Of a stretch of DNA of 64,000 nt, positions 1 to 8,787 are shown piece after piece. Both the position numbers and the translations under genes were made by a program. Numbering within the stretch: position 1 is the stretch's first letter; every line of letters begins with the position of its first letter. The stretch is from RHLJ01 sp963974345. Lineage in GTDB: Bacteria; Bacteroidota; Rhodothermia; Balneolales; Balneolaceae. The DNA lies in contig CAXBBW010000015.1 in assembly GCA_963974345.1 (NCBI GenBank), positions 1 to 64,000 on the forward strand, in the 5' to 3' direction. The notes beneath the pieces are model-generated. The model was not told the DNA's origin. It saw only the letters and a program-made list of their open reading frames with translations, and did no database searches.

Positions 1-51
1 AGAGATAGCAACGAGAGTAAGTAGAGCGAATAGAGACTTAAGTGATTTCAT
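1..51 (-). CDS. Small lipoprotein, 5' end only (cut by window edge)
   Basis: Only the first 17 codons lie in the window. The start is an ATG whose complement is at 49-51, and the encoded peptide begins MKSLKSLFALLTLVAIS. Bases 1-54 are identical to bases 236-289, which hold the start of the complete small lipoprotein gene at 98-286, so this is a second tandem copy in the same direction. The visible part is a positively charged n-region and hydrophobic core of a signal peptide. The lipobox and mature part are outside the window, so length and mature sequence cannot be compared. Function is unknown. Confidence 0.6.
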   Translation of the reverse strand, partial: MKSLKSLFALLTLVAIS

Positions 52-97
52 GATAGAGAGATTTTTAAAATGGAGTGATTGATTTAAATGAATGAAC

Positions 98-286
98 TTA
101 GATTTTTGGTTTTTCAAGAATAGGTTTCATGTCATTACCGCCAGAGAAAGCAGCATTGTCAGTGATGGTGATTACGGTTTCTGGTTGATCGGAAGCAGCA
201 GCAGTCTGAGTTTGGCTAGCTGGAGCACAAGCGAAAGAGATAGCAACGAGAGTAAGTAGAGCGAATAGAGACTTAAGTGATTTCAT
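98..286 (-). CDS. Small predicted lipoprotein (62 aa), unknown function
   Basis: A 62-residue protein with a lipoprotein signal: MKSLKS n-region, a hydrophobic core, then a cysteine at residue 20 in the context AISFAC, followed by a Ser/Thr/Gln/Ala-rich linker. The rest is a short polar tail with no recognisable domain. It should be exported and lipidated, by inference. Its signal sequence and start region are repeated exactly at 1-54, so two copies stand in tandem 46 bases apart, which suggests a recent duplication. Upstream is AT-rich DNA without a clear promoter match. Small lipoproteins like this are frequently missed or over-called, but the intact lipobox and duplication support a real gene. 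Confidence 0.6.
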   Translation of the reverse strand: MKSLKSLFALLTLVAISFACAPASQTQTAAASDQPETVITITDNAAFSGGNDMKPILEKPKI

Positions 287-289
287 GAT
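236..289. repeat. 54-bp exact direct repeat (second unit at 1-54)
   Basis: Bases 236-289 are identical to bases 1-54. Both units cover the start codon and first 17 codons of tandem small lipoprotein genes on the minus strand. Identity is lost immediately upstream of the start codons. Whether it continues into the coding part of the left copy cannot be seen because the window ends. Confidence 0.9.
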
Positions 290-631
290 ATTATATATAT
301 TTTGTTATAAGTTAAATTTATAGTCCAGATAAAGAGTTTTCCTAATCATTTTTGTTACAAAAAATTAGATATTTATCTGGATTTTTAAATCCACAGTTAT
401 TGTTAAGTTAAAGAGGTTTTATTGGTTCTTTTGTTACACATTAAACGTACTTCAAAAAACTATTGGTAGTCAAATTTTTATTAGGATATATTAATATTCT
501 CATTAAAAACTGCCTTATTCTTTCCTATATAAGTTTTTTTAGTAACCAACATAATTTTATATTCACCTTTAAAGCTCAATATCAGAAATTGATTTTTGGG
601 TTGTTCTCAATAAAATTTTCAGACGTTTCTT
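287..631. other. Intergenic region between lipoprotein gene and sigma factor gene
   Basis: This 345-base AT-rich gap separates divergent genes and must hold the promoters of both. No clear TAnnTTTG match at a convincing distance was found for either. It contains a small perfect palindrome, TGGATTT-TT-AAATCCA near 378-393, and three similar TTTTGTTA(C/T)A motifs near 300, 350 and 430, whose meaning is unclear. The short open frame at 463-669 overlaps the sigma factor start and has low-complexity content, so it is not called. Confidence 0.5.
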
Positions 632-1195
632 TTGTCAAAAACCAGAGTAGATTATTCGGATTTAGTTGATGCTCTTCAGAAAGGTGATGAGTCAAAATCA
701 AGGGAATTAATTAATGAAATTATGCCCAGATTAGAGGATTACCTTGTAGTTGTTATGAATGCCGAGCGAAATGCAGCAAGGGAATGTGTTCAGCAGGCAT
801 TTCTAGATGTATTTGAGCAAATAAGAAAAGATAAGATTAAAGAAAGTAAGTATATCTTTAGTTACTTAATTAAATCTTGTAGGCATGAATATCTTAGATA
901 TGCCAAAAGGGAGCATAAGTTTAAGTATGAAGAAGAAGCTTTAAACCACCTTTATGAGCCAGAAGAACAATTTCAAAACTTGTTGGATAAGGAGAGGCAA
1001 AGAATTCTCGAAGAATGTTTAGATGAGTTAAAAGATAAGTCCAAGAAGTTTATTGAATACTTTATAGACAAACCAGATGTTACAACTGAGGAAGCAACTG
1101 ATGAGTTTGGACTCTCAAGTGCTAATGTAAGAACTAGGAAATCCAGAATCTTAAGTCGACTTCACCATTGTTATAAACGAAAGTCTAATGAGTAA
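632..1195 (+). CDS. ECF-like RNA polymerase sigma factor
   Basis: A 187-residue protein with the layout of an extracytoplasmic-function sigma factor. A region-2-like helical segment covers roughly residues 8-85 (LVDALQKGDE, then QQAFLDVFEQI and the SYLIKSCRHEYLRYAKRE recognition part). A region-4-like helix-turn-helix is at about residues 128-180, with TTEEATDEFGLSSANVRTRK resembling the DNA-binding helices. It should direct RNA polymerase to a specific promoter set. The start is TTG at 632; no upstream ATG fits. There is no anti-sigma gene beside it: the next gene is convergent and encodes an unrelated membrane protein. The trigger and regulon are unknown. Confidence 0.8.
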   Translation: MSKTRVDYSDLVDALQKGDESKSRELINEIMPRLEDYLVVVMNAERNAARECVQQAFLDVFEQIRKDKIKESKYIFSYLIKSCRHEYLRYAKREHKFKYEEEALNHLYEPEEQFQNLLDKERQRILEECLDELKDKSKKFIEYFIDKPDVTTEEATDEFGLSSANVRTRKSRILSRLHHCYKRKSNE

Positions 1196-1196
1196 T

Positions 1197-1817
1197 TTAA
1201 AAGGAGAAAGTTAGTCCTCCACTATTAACAACAAGTGTGCCATTTAAGAGATTCAGTCTATTTGTTTGATGATGATGGATATAATAAAGAATAGAGTCGA
1301 ATAGGAGTAAAAAGGATCCCTGAAGTACTAAGGATTTCCCATAGCCATCTAGTCTTACTGAATCCTTTTTTATCCCTTTATTCCAAAGCCAGACACCAGT
1401 TCCGATGTACGCAAAATCTAAACTGGCATTAATTAATAGAATACGATCAAAATTCTGTAACTCTTTTAAAATTTCTGAAGAGCTTTGTAAATCATTTCCA
1501 TTTAGAACCCCAAGGTAACCTACAGTAGCAATTCCAAAATTTACAATATTCCAAGTAGCATTCATTTGGTAGAAGTACTTTCTTTCTTGTTTAGAATAAT
1601 AAGCGCCTGGTATTCCCGAAAAAATATTCATCAATGCCCAACTCCCTAAAACAACCATTCCTGTTTTTTGGATTGAAACCGAGCTCTCAAGAAAATTTTG
1701 GGCATTAAATTGGTTACTTTGAGCATGTAACAAATTTGAGCTTACCCATAAAATCATGCAAAAAAACAGGATGGATTTTATTTTTTTGTTAGTGTAACAA
1801 AAATATGAATGGGTCAT
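1197..1817 (-). CDS. Membrane protein, DUF6992-like
   Basis: A 206-residue protein with an N-terminal hydrophobic segment that may be a signal peptide (SILFFCMILWVSSNLLHAQ, ending at about residue 33). Three or four further hydrophobic stretches follow, including GMVVLGSWALMNIFSG, NIVNFGIATVGYLGVLNG and SLVLQGSFLLLFDSILYYIH. The pattern resembles a family of Bacteroidota membrane proteins that I believe is DUF6992; this is recalled and not checked. It overlaps the pdeM stop by four bases, so it is probably translated with pdeM and lhr. No function is known, and a role in DNA repair should not be inferred from position alone. Confidence 0.65.
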   Translation of the reverse strand: MTHSYFCYTNKKIKSILFFCMILWVSSNLLHAQSNQFNAQNFLESSVSIQKTGMVVLGSWALMNIFSGIPGAYYSKQERKYFYQMNATWNIVNFGIATVGYLGVLNGNDLQSSSEILKELQNFDRILLINASLDFAYIGTGVWLWNKGIKKDSVRLDGYGKSLVLQGSFLLLFDSILYYIHHHQTNRLNLLNGTLVVNSGGLTFSF

Positions 1818-2473
1818 AAAATCTGAATTATTTGATCGTTTGTAATCCCAAAAACAAGATCATTAGTTTTGGGAGTTAGAGAATGTGTTCCTGTAAAATT
1901 TCCAAAAGCAGGAAGTACTGCGTTATTAGCACCAAAAAAGAAGCAAGGGATTCTAACAGTTTGCTTACCTTTCCCTGTTAATCTAATTGAAGGATGAATA
2001 TGTCCTGATATTGAGTAGAAGTTATTTTCAGTATTAATTTCTTGACAATCATGTAATAGTAGAAAGGGGTTTGACTCAATATTTTTTGAACAAATTAATC
2101 CAATAGCTTCGTATTCATCAGGCGAATGAAAATCATGATTACCAATAGCAAGATTCATCTCAATGTCTGAATATTTATTACGCCAAGTTTTAAAGATTTC
2201 CCATTCACTATTCTTATCGCTATGAAACAGATCTCCCAAAAAAAGAATTCGTACTGGATCAAAAAATTTGATTAAGGAATCTAGTCGTTCGAGGTTATTA
2301 TCATTTACTGAGGTAGGGATAGGAATCCCAGATTTTCGAAAATGCCCAGACTTTCCTAGGTGAATATCTGATAAGACAAGAGATTTTTTATTTATCCAAA
2401 ATAAGGCTTTCTCAGGAGTAAGAATTAATTCTTGGTTTTTAAAGCTAAGTAAATAATCTCCTATCCGTTTCAT
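1814..2473 (-). CDS. pdeM: PdeM-like metallophosphoesterase (ligase-associated DNA damage response)
   Basis: A 219-residue calcineurin-like phosphoesterase. Metal-ligand motifs are visible in order: SDIHLG (D36, H38), LGDLFHS (D81), GNHD (111-114), H141 and SGHIHPS (H158, H160). The length and the late GHIH motif match the family annotated as ligase-associated DNA damage response endonuclease PdeM, which usually sits with an Lhr-like helicase, an ATP-dependent DNA ligase and an MBL-fold exonuclease. Here only the helicase is present, four bases overlapping upstream. Activity on DNA is inferred from the family; the two-metal site looks intact. Confidence 0.85.
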   Translation of the reverse strand: MKRIGDYLLSFKNQELILTPEKALFWINKKSLVLSDIHLGKSGHFRKSGIPIPTSVNDNNLERLDSLIKFFDPVRILFLGDLFHSDKNSEWEIFKTWRNKYSDIEMNLAIGNHDFHSPDEYEAIGLICSKNIESNPFLLLHDCQEINTENNFYSISGHIHPSIRLTGKGKQTVRIPCFFFGANNAVLPAFGNFTGTHSLTPKTNDLVFGITNDQIIQIL

Positions 2474-4941
2474 TTAACGTATTTGTCCAATTGATTTTGC
2501 ATTTTCTTAATTCGATCAATTAGTTTTTCAGAACTCAATTTACCTCGAAGTCGATCTACCATAATTGGAAATGCAAATGGAGTAAATCTTTTTGTATAAT
2601 TTAATATAATTTCTTGTTTTTGAATGTTCATTAAGGCTTTTCTAAGTCTAATTTCATCGAGCTGAAAGAAAAGGACTTCATCATACGCTTGCTGAATTAA
2701 AAGATGATCAGGTTCGTATTCTGAAAAGACATCAAAGAGTAGACTTGTAGACATTCTAAGATGTATTGATTTTCTTGGCTCTCCAGGGAATCCATGAAAA
2801 ACAAGTCCGGCAACTTGACATATTTCCCAGAACCGCCGTTTTGCAAGTTCAGAGTTGTTAAGGCTAGCTTGAATATCTTCAATCAAGTTTTCAGGGGAAA
2901 GTATATTGTCTTCTAGAGCGTGTTCGATCGGAATATCCTGATCTGAAAGCAATTCAAACCCATAGTCATTCATAGCAATTGACAGAGTAATAGGTAAAAT
3001 TTTGGAAATCCTATGTGCGATTAAAGATGACATCCCTTCGTGAACGTAACGACCTTCAAATGGGAAAAAGAATACATGACACCCTTCACGTGAAAAACTT
3101 TTCTCAATAAGAAATTGGTCTTCATTAGGTAAAATAGACCAGTCTTTTTGAATATCAAGAATAGGTGAAATAGTTTCTAATTCAATCATGCCTGTATTAC
3201 CCGAAATGGCCTCTTGCATAGTTCTTCGAAGGATTTTTGACATATTGGAAGACAAAGACATTCTGCCACCCATATAACTGGGCACTTTAGACTTTGTGCC
3301 TTTAGCACGTCGAACAAAAGCAGAGTTTTCTTTGATTTGGATTAATTCAAGATTTCTTCCTGCAAACCAGAATTTCTCTCCAATTTTTAGACCACTTAAG
3401 AAAGTCTCCTCTATAGAGCCTAAGCTTCTTCCAGTTAAATATTTAACTCGAAGCATAGAATCACTTGAAATAGTGCCAATACTCATACGGTGACGTTGAG
3501 CAATCTTACGATCTATAACTCTATAAACTCCATCTTCATCAATAATCACTTTAGAATACTCAGGGTAATTACCCAATGATTTACCCCCAGTTGTTATAAA
3601 AGTAAGTACCCAGTCCCATTCTTTGTCCGACAGGCTTTGATAAGCAAATGTTGTTTTCAATTCAGAGAATATTACATCTGGCATAAATCCATCAGAAACA
3701 GCTAATGTAACTAGATATTGAACTAATACATCTATGGATTTAAGTATAGGTTCTTTACTTTCCATTTCAGACTCATCAATTGCTGTTTTAAGAGCAGCTG
3801 CTTCAATTAGTTCTAAAGCATGTGTTGGTACGAAATAAATGGTACTCGTCGCACCTGGTTGATGACCGCTTCGCCCCGCTCGTTGCAGGAACCTAGCAAC
3901 ACCTTTAGGACTTCCAATTTGAATTACGGTGTCAACAGGACTAAAATCGACCCCTAAATCTAAACTCGAAGTGCAGACTACTGCTTTTAAAATTCCTTCA
4001 TGTAGAGAATTTTCAACCCAATCTCTTACTGATCGGTCTAAGGAACCATGATGTATTGCAAGTGTACCAGCTAGATCAGGATGTGCATCAAGGATTCTTT
4101 GAAACCAAACTTCTGATTGCCCGCGAGTATTTGTGAAAATTAGTGTGGATTTGTTTTTGTCAATAATTGGGAGAATTTTCGGGAGTAAATTCAATCCCAA
4201 ATGTCCATGCCAAGGAAAATTCTCAATTTTATCTGGTAGAACGGAATGTACATCTATGTTCTTTTTAATATTTGCATGAACGATAACCGAGTTTTCTGAA
4301 TAATGGTCAGATCCAAGTAATACTTCGAGTGCTTGTTCTAGATTACCAATTGTAGCTGAAATTCCCCAAATAGAAAGCTTTGGTCGGAGTGCTTTTAATC
4401 TTGATATCCCTAATTCAACCTGTATTCCTCTTTTCGAACCTAACAACTCATGCCATTCATCTATAATAATAGAATCTAGATTTTTGAAATGCCGTTGATA
4501 TTTTTTTTGAGCAAGTAGAATATGAATGCTTTCTGGTGTAGTTATGAGTACCTCGGGCATTCTTTTGTTTTGTTTCTGTTTGATAGATTGAGAAACATCT
4601 CCAGTTCTTCTTCCAACTTCCCATGGGATATTCATATCTTCTAGAGAAAGCTGTAGAGCATTTTGAATATCTTTAGTAAGAGCTCTGAGTGGTGTAACCC
4701 ATAATACTTTTAGACCATTATTAGTTTTTGATTTATAGTCTGTTGGATTTTCATTAATCCATTTGATCAAATTTGGCATCCAAAGTGCGAATGTCTTACC
4801 ACTACCGGTCGGCGCATTTAGCAAACCCTTTTTTCCATCCAGAAAGGCATTCCAAACTTCTTCCTGAAAAGGGAAGGTTTTCCAACCTTTAGTGAAGAAC
4901 CAATCAGATATAATTTTTTGACCGAGCGATTTTGATTTCAT
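2470..4941 (-). CDS. lhr: Lhr-like DEXH-box helicase (ligase-associated DNA damage response)
   Basis: An 823-residue superfamily 2 helicase. Walker A is APTGSGKT (residues 43-50), the Walker B box is DEWH (161-164), motif III is SAT (195-197), motif IV is near TLIFTNTRGQSE and motif VI is QRAGRSGH (353-360). The long C-terminal part matches the Lhr winged-helix and beta-barrel region, including a segment around FAGRNLELIQIKENSAFVRR. This short Lhr core is the type paired with PdeM in the ligase-associated DNA damage response set. It is the first gene of a coupled run with pdeM and a membrane protein. It should translocate on single-stranded DNA using ATP; the repair role is from family knowledge. 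Confidence 0.9.
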   Translation of the reverse strand: MKSKSLGQKIISDWFFTKGWKTFPFQEEVWNAFLDGKKGLLNAPTGSGKTFALWMPNLIKWINENPTDYKSKTNNGLKVLWVTPLRALTKDIQNALQLSLEDMNIPWEVGRRTGDVSQSIKQKQNKRMPEVLITTPESIHILLAQKKYQRHFKNLDSIIIDEWHELLGSKRGIQVELGISRLKALRPKLSIWGISATIGNLEQALEVLLGSDHYSENSVIVHANIKKNIDVHSVLPDKIENFPWHGHLGLNLLPKILPIIDKNKSTLIFTNTRGQSEVWFQRILDAHPDLAGTLAIHHGSLDRSVRDWVENSLHEGILKAVVCTSSLDLGVDFSPVDTVIQIGSPKGVARFLQRAGRSGHQPGATSTIYFVPTHALELIEAAALKTAIDESEMESKEPILKSIDVLVQYLVTLAVSDGFMPDVIFSELKTTFAYQSLSDKEWDWVLTFITTGGKSLGNYPEYSKVIIDEDGVYRVIDRKIAQRHRMSIGTISSDSMLRVKYLTGRSLGSIEETFLSGLKIGEKFWFAGRNLELIQIKENSAFVRRAKGTKSKVPSYMGGRMSLSSNMSKILRRTMQEAISGNTGMIELETISPILDIQKDWSILPNEDQFLIEKSFSREGCHVFFFPFEGRYVHEGMSSLIAHRISKILPITLSIAMNDYGFELLSDQDIPIEHALEDNILSPENLIEDIQASLNNSELAKRRFWEICQVAGLVFHGFPGEPRKSIHLRMSTSLLFDVFSEYEPDHLLIQQAYDEVLFFQLDEIRLRKALMNIQKQEIILNYTKRFTPFAFPIMVDRLRGKLSSEKLIDRIKKMQNQLDKYVK

Positions 4942-5020
4942 TTAATGATTTTGTTCTTGATTCTCCGTAAAAAAAGTGTAAACATAAGCCGACCTTTTAA
5001 CCTAACCGAATTTTGATAAA

Positions 5021-6919
5021 ATGTGGCTGAATATAAAATCGTTCAATGAGTATCAAGAAACTTTTAATGAGAGTGAACAAGATCGTTTACCTTTTTGGGA
5101 ACATGAAGCAGGGACTTTTTATTGGCGGAAAAGATGGGATAAAGTACAGAGTGGGGGATTTGAAACCGCAGACATTAAATGGTTTGAAGGTGGTAAACTT
5201 AATATAACTGAGAATGCACTTGATCGTCACTTAAATACAATCGGTAATAAAACAGCATTCATTTTTGAACCTAATCATCCTGATTCTTTCCGGAGGACCA
5301 TTACTTTTAGGCAACTTCATGAAGATGTATGCAGATTCAGTAATGTTTTGGAAAGTAAAGGAGTGAAGAAAGGAGATCGAGTATGTATTTATATGGCGAT
5401 GACTCCCGAGTTAGTTATTGCAGCTCTTGCTTGTGCTCGGATTGGAGCCGTTCATTCAATTGTATTTGCTGGATTTTCAGCTCAATCATTAAGTGAGAGA
5501 ATTAATGATTGTGAAGCCAAAATGTTGATTACCAATGATGGTTTAAGGCGAGGGGATAAGCATGTTCCTTTAAAAGATATTTCTGATGAAGCACTAAAGA
5601 CAAGTCCATCTGTGAAAAATGTTATTGTTTGCCAGCGCACGAACCGAGATATAGATTGGGTAGAAGGTCGTGATGAATGGTGGCACAATCTAATTCGAAA
5701 TGCATCAAAAGAACATGAAGCGGTAGAAATGGATGCAGAAGATCCACTTTTTATTTTGTACACATCTGGTTCAACAGGAAAACCAAAAGGTGTTGTTCAT
5801 ACATGTGGTGGTTATATGGTATATACTAGTTATTCGTTTCGAAATGTATTTCAAGTTGGAGCAGACGATGTATACTGGTGTACTGCTGATGCGGGATGGA
5901 TTACAGGTCATAGTTATATTATTTATGGCCCTTTATTTACAGGAACTACTGGAATTATTTTTGAAGGAACTCCAACTTATCCAGATGCTGGTAGGTTTTG
6001 GGAAGTAGTAGAGAAATATAAGGTTACACATTTTTATACTGCTCCAACTGCTATTCGAGCCTTAATGAGTTTTGATCTTGATTTTGTAAAGAAATACGAT
6101 TTGAGTTCTTTGAAAGTATTGGGCTCAGTTGGTGAGCCAATCAACGAAGAAGCTTGGCATTGGTATCACACTCATATTGGAAATGGGAAATGTTCAATTG
6201 TAGATACTTGGTGGCAAACCGAGACAGGAGGGATCATGATTTCGCCCCTCGCTGGAATCACTCCAACCAAACCAGGATTTGCAACACTTCCTCTTCCAGG
6301 AGTTTTCCCAGTTCTGATGGATGAAAACGGTAATGAAATTGAAGGAAATGGGGTAGAAGGAAATTTGTGTATTAAACATCCATGGCCTTCTATTACAAGA
6401 ACCATATATGGAGATCATGAACGCTATAAGCAGACGTATTTATCTGCTTACAAAGGCTATTATTTTACTGGTGATGGATGTCGTAGAGATGAAGATGGAT
6501 ACTACCGAATTACCGGAAGAGTAGACGATGTTTTGAATGTTTCAGGTCACCGTTTGGGAACTGCTGAAATCGAAAATGCACTTGATGAACACAATCGGGT
6601 AGTTGAAACAGCAGTAGTTGGTTATCCTCACGATATTAAAGGCCAGGGAGTATATGCGTTTATGATTTGTGATGGAGAAATCAAAGATACAGATGCCTTT
6701 AAAAAAGAACTTCTAGACTTGGTAGTGAAAATTATTGGACCAATCGCTAAACCAGACAAGATTCAGATTGTACCGGGACTTCCAAAAACTAGGTCTGGAA
6801 AAATCATGCGCAGAATTCTTCGTAAAGTTGCAGCAAATGATCTTGATAATGTAGGTGACACTTCGACTTTACTTGATCCAAGTGTAGTTGAAGCTATTAA
6901 AAATGGGAAAGCGATTTAG
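5021..6919 (+). CDS. acs: Acetyl-CoA synthetase (acetate--CoA ligase)
   Basis: A 632-residue ANL-superfamily enzyme of normal Acs length. It converts acetate, ATP and CoA to acetyl-CoA through acetyl-AMP in the cytoplasm. The P-loop YTSGSTGKPKG is at residues 247-257, the acetate/AMP-binding segment TWWQTETGG is near 399, the hinge region YRITGRVDDVLNVSGHRLG is near 500, and the catalytic acylatable lysine is K594 in PKTRSGKIMRR. It starts at an ATG preceded by an A-rich stretch, divergent from lhr. It meets the next gene tail to tail with overlapping stop codons. It probably supports growth on acetate; acetylation of K594 is a known control in the family. Confidence 0.96.
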   Translation: MWLNIKSFNEYQETFNESEQDRLPFWEHEAGTFYWRKRWDKVQSGGFETADIKWFEGGKLNITENALDRHLNTIGNKTAFIFEPNHPDSFRRTITFRQLHEDVCRFSNVLESKGVKKGDRVCIYMAMTPELVIAALACARIGAVHSIVFAGFSAQSLSERINDCEAKMLITNDGLRRGDKHVPLKDISDEALKTSPSVKNVIVCQRTNRDIDWVEGRDEWWHNLIRNASKEHEAVEMDAEDPLFILYTSGSTGKPKGVVHTCGGYMVYTSYSFRNVFQVGADDVYWCTADAGWITGHSYIIYGPLFTGTTGIIFEGTPTYPDAGRFWEVVEKYKVTHFYTAPTAIRALMSFDLDFVKKYDLSSLKVLGSVGEPINEEAWHWYHTHIGNGKCSIVDTWWQTETGGIMISPLAGITPTKPGFATLPLPGVFPVLMDENGNEIEGNGVEGNLCIKHPWPSITRTIYGDHERYKQTYLSAYKGYYFTGDGCRRDEDGYYRITGRVDDVLNVSGHRLGTAEIENALDEHNRVVETAVVGYPHDIKGQGVYAFMICDGEIKDTDAFKKELLDLVVKIIGPIAKPDKIQIVPGLPKTRSGKIMRRILRKVAANDLDNVGDTSTLLDPSVVEAIKNGKAI

Positions 6920-7935
6920 AAACCGCTAAAAACACCGTTTTCAATATACCAATAATCAAATACGGGGGAAGTTTCAGACGACCAATTTTGTAGGTTAAAT
7001 GAATTCTCCCCTGATTTTGTACCTAGAATTTTAAATACCTTTACAGCTTTCATATTATTGAACCAGTGTAAAGGTTTGTCTCTTTCTACTATTTCGGGCT
7101 TTGAAAAGCTTGCATCAATAAAATAAGCATGATTTGATCCAAAGACTTTTGCCAACCCAGTATCGTCTATGCAAACTGCTGTTCTCTCATCTAATCCAAT
7201 TCCTTTAGGCTCAGCGTTCCATTCATTAATCATTCTTGCAAGGAAAACAGTATGTCTACCTTGTCGTTCTCTTTGTGCATAATGTGTGTCGGTAATTGTA
7301 TTTTTTAAGAACTCGTTTTCAATAAATCCACCTTTCTGGATACTAACTAGAGAATCATATGGATTTTTTAGAGCTTCTTCGGTGTAAACTGTTCCATTAG
7401 CTGCATCAAAATAGAACTCTCCCATAATCGCAGCTCCAGCACTTGTCCCTCCAATTGGGACTTTCTTATCATTCTTCAGATAGTTGATTGCGTCTTCCAG
7501 CGGTGTATCCTTCCAATAAGAAACATAATCGTACTGATCGCCACCAGCAATGAATAAGGCTTCGGCGTTTTTAATGGTTTTAATTACAGATGAGTCTGAA
7601 GCTAATGATCTAGAGTTTATCAGTAATGTCTCAACAGAATTAACGTTACTAAGTTCAAAAATATAATCGTTGTAAGCATCGGTTCCTTTGGATCTTATCA
7701 CAACAAAATCGCCACCACCAGATTTTTCAATCATCCACATAATCGCTTCATCAACATCTCTGGAACCTCCCATTATTAGTAAGCCAGACTCTGTACTCGT
7801 TGTAATATCAGTAGGGTCTCCTACAATACCTAATGAAGGATTTGGAGAAGGCGGCGACACAATTTGATCATCTTGCGCGCATCCAATTCCAACAATAAAT
7901 AGAGTAACAAGAAAAAAGTAGTTTAGAATATTCAT
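6916..7935 (-). CDS. Cyanophycinase-like (peptidase S51) lipoprotein
   Basis: A 339-residue protein of the cyanophycinase/S51 class. The nucleophile elbow GTSAGA is at residues 163-168, with Ser165 as the likely catalytic serine. It is preceded by GGDQ (131-134), typical of the family. It carries a lipoprotein signal, with Cys19 in IVGIGC, so it is probably lipidated and exported. S51 enzymes hydrolyse cyanophycin or aspartyl dipeptides, but secreted lipoprotein members have no known substrate. No cyanophycin synthetase is visible nearby. It is 14 bases downstream of a ThuA-like lipoprotein, and its stop codon overlaps the acs stop. Confidence 0.8.
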   Translation of the reverse strand: MNILNYFFLVTLFIVGIGCAQDDQIVSPPSPNPSLGIVGDPTDITTSTESGLLIMGGSRDVDEAIMWMIEKSGGGDFVVIRSKGTDAYNDYIFELSNVNSVETLLINSRSLASDSSVIKTIKNAEALFIAGGDQYDYVSYWKDTPLEDAINYLKNDKKVPIGGTSAGAAIMGEFYFDAANGTVYTEEALKNPYDSLVSIQKGGFIENEFLKNTITDTHYAQRERQGRHTVFLARMINEWNAEPKGIGLDERTAVCIDDTGLAKVFGSNHAYFIDASFSKPEIVERDKPLHWFNNMKAVKVFKILGTKSGENSFNLQNWSSETSPVFDYWYIENGVFSGF

Positions 7936-7949
7936 ACGTGTTAGTCAGA

Positions 7950-8780
7950 TTATTGGCCAAGCCAGTTCAAAGCGTTAATTAATAAAGTGTTTTGTTCATT
8001 ACTATTGAAAGTGGATGAAAGGGGTAGGTTTGTTCCGCCGTCATAATCCATATCGTTATGCCCCATATTTACATAAAGCATTCTATAGTTATTGTTTGTC
8101 CAAATCACAGGATAATAACCTTCTGTCCAAATTTCCCATTCTTTTGGACCAGTACCAAGAGGAAAACTTGATGGATCAATTGATACTAGAATATCAATAT
8201 CAGGATTTTCGGTAAGATCATTATGCCAACTATACCATTCATTAGGAGCAGAATTGAAAGTTGAAGGCAAATTCTTTGTGATAGGATGATCTTGATTTTC
8301 TACTTTTAAAACTGCAGAGGTAGGTCTCCATGTATTTCCTTTATATTCACCAGATCCAAGAAATTCATTATGGTACCAATCCCAATCCCAATCTGTATCA
8401 TAAGCAGAATTTTGAAGTGAAAATCCTGCAAAATGAAAGCCAATCCATGCCCCACCGTTGTTCATATACTTTTCAAAAGCTTCTCGTTGACTAGGGTCCT
8501 CAGGCCGAATATCCAAGAACAAAACAATATCATATGTTGAGAGGAAATCAATATTCAGGTTTTTCCAATCGTTGGTAGAGTCGTAGCTGAAATTTTGTAT
8601 TTCTCCTATTTTTGTAAACCAACGGTGAGCTTCGTCTATAAAACTAATATGGGCGAGATCATTTTCGCCAGAGTAAAACGCGATTACGCTAAATTCTTTT
8701 CTAATCTCGTTAGTATTACAGCTATTAAGTATTATTAAAAGTGAAAAGAGTGTAATTTTAGAATTGGAATACAAACTCAT
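7950..8780 (-). CDS. ThuA-like domain lipoprotein
   Basis: A 276-residue protein with a lipoprotein signal (Cys21 in LNSC) followed by a ThuA-like fold related to class I glutamine amidotransferases. Supporting segments are VIAFYSGENDLAHISF at the start, the strand YDIVLFLDIRP, the NGGAWIGFHFAG block near residue 110-121, and the late PVIWTNNNYRMLYVNMGHND segment. ThuA proteins are linked to sugar metabolism, but the biochemical role of most is unknown. It shares a leftward run with a cyanophycinase-like lipoprotein of the same broad fold class. The pairing of two amidotransferase-like lipoproteins may be functional or incidental. Confidence 0.8.
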   Translation of the reverse strand: MSLYSNSKITLFSLLIILNSCNTNEIRKEFSVIAFYSGENDLAHISFIDEAHRWFTKIGEIQNFSYDSTNDWKNLNIDFLSTYDIVLFLDIRPEDPSQREAFEKYMNNGGAWIGFHFAGFSLQNSAYDTDWDWDWYHNEFLGSGEYKGNTWRPTSAVLKVENQDHPITKNLPSTFNSAPNEWYSWHNDLTENPDIDILVSIDPSSFPLGTGPKEWEIWTEGYYPVIWTNNNYRMLYVNMGHNDMDYDGGTNLPLSSTFNSNEQNTLLINALNWLGQ

Positions 8781-8787
8781 GGAAAAA

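Noticed and set aside
463..669. Short open frame of 68 codons upstream of and overlapping the sigma factor gene
   Set aside because: Low-complexity Phe/Ile/Leu-rich translation from AT-rich intergenic DNA, overlapping the sigma factor start, with no family likeness.
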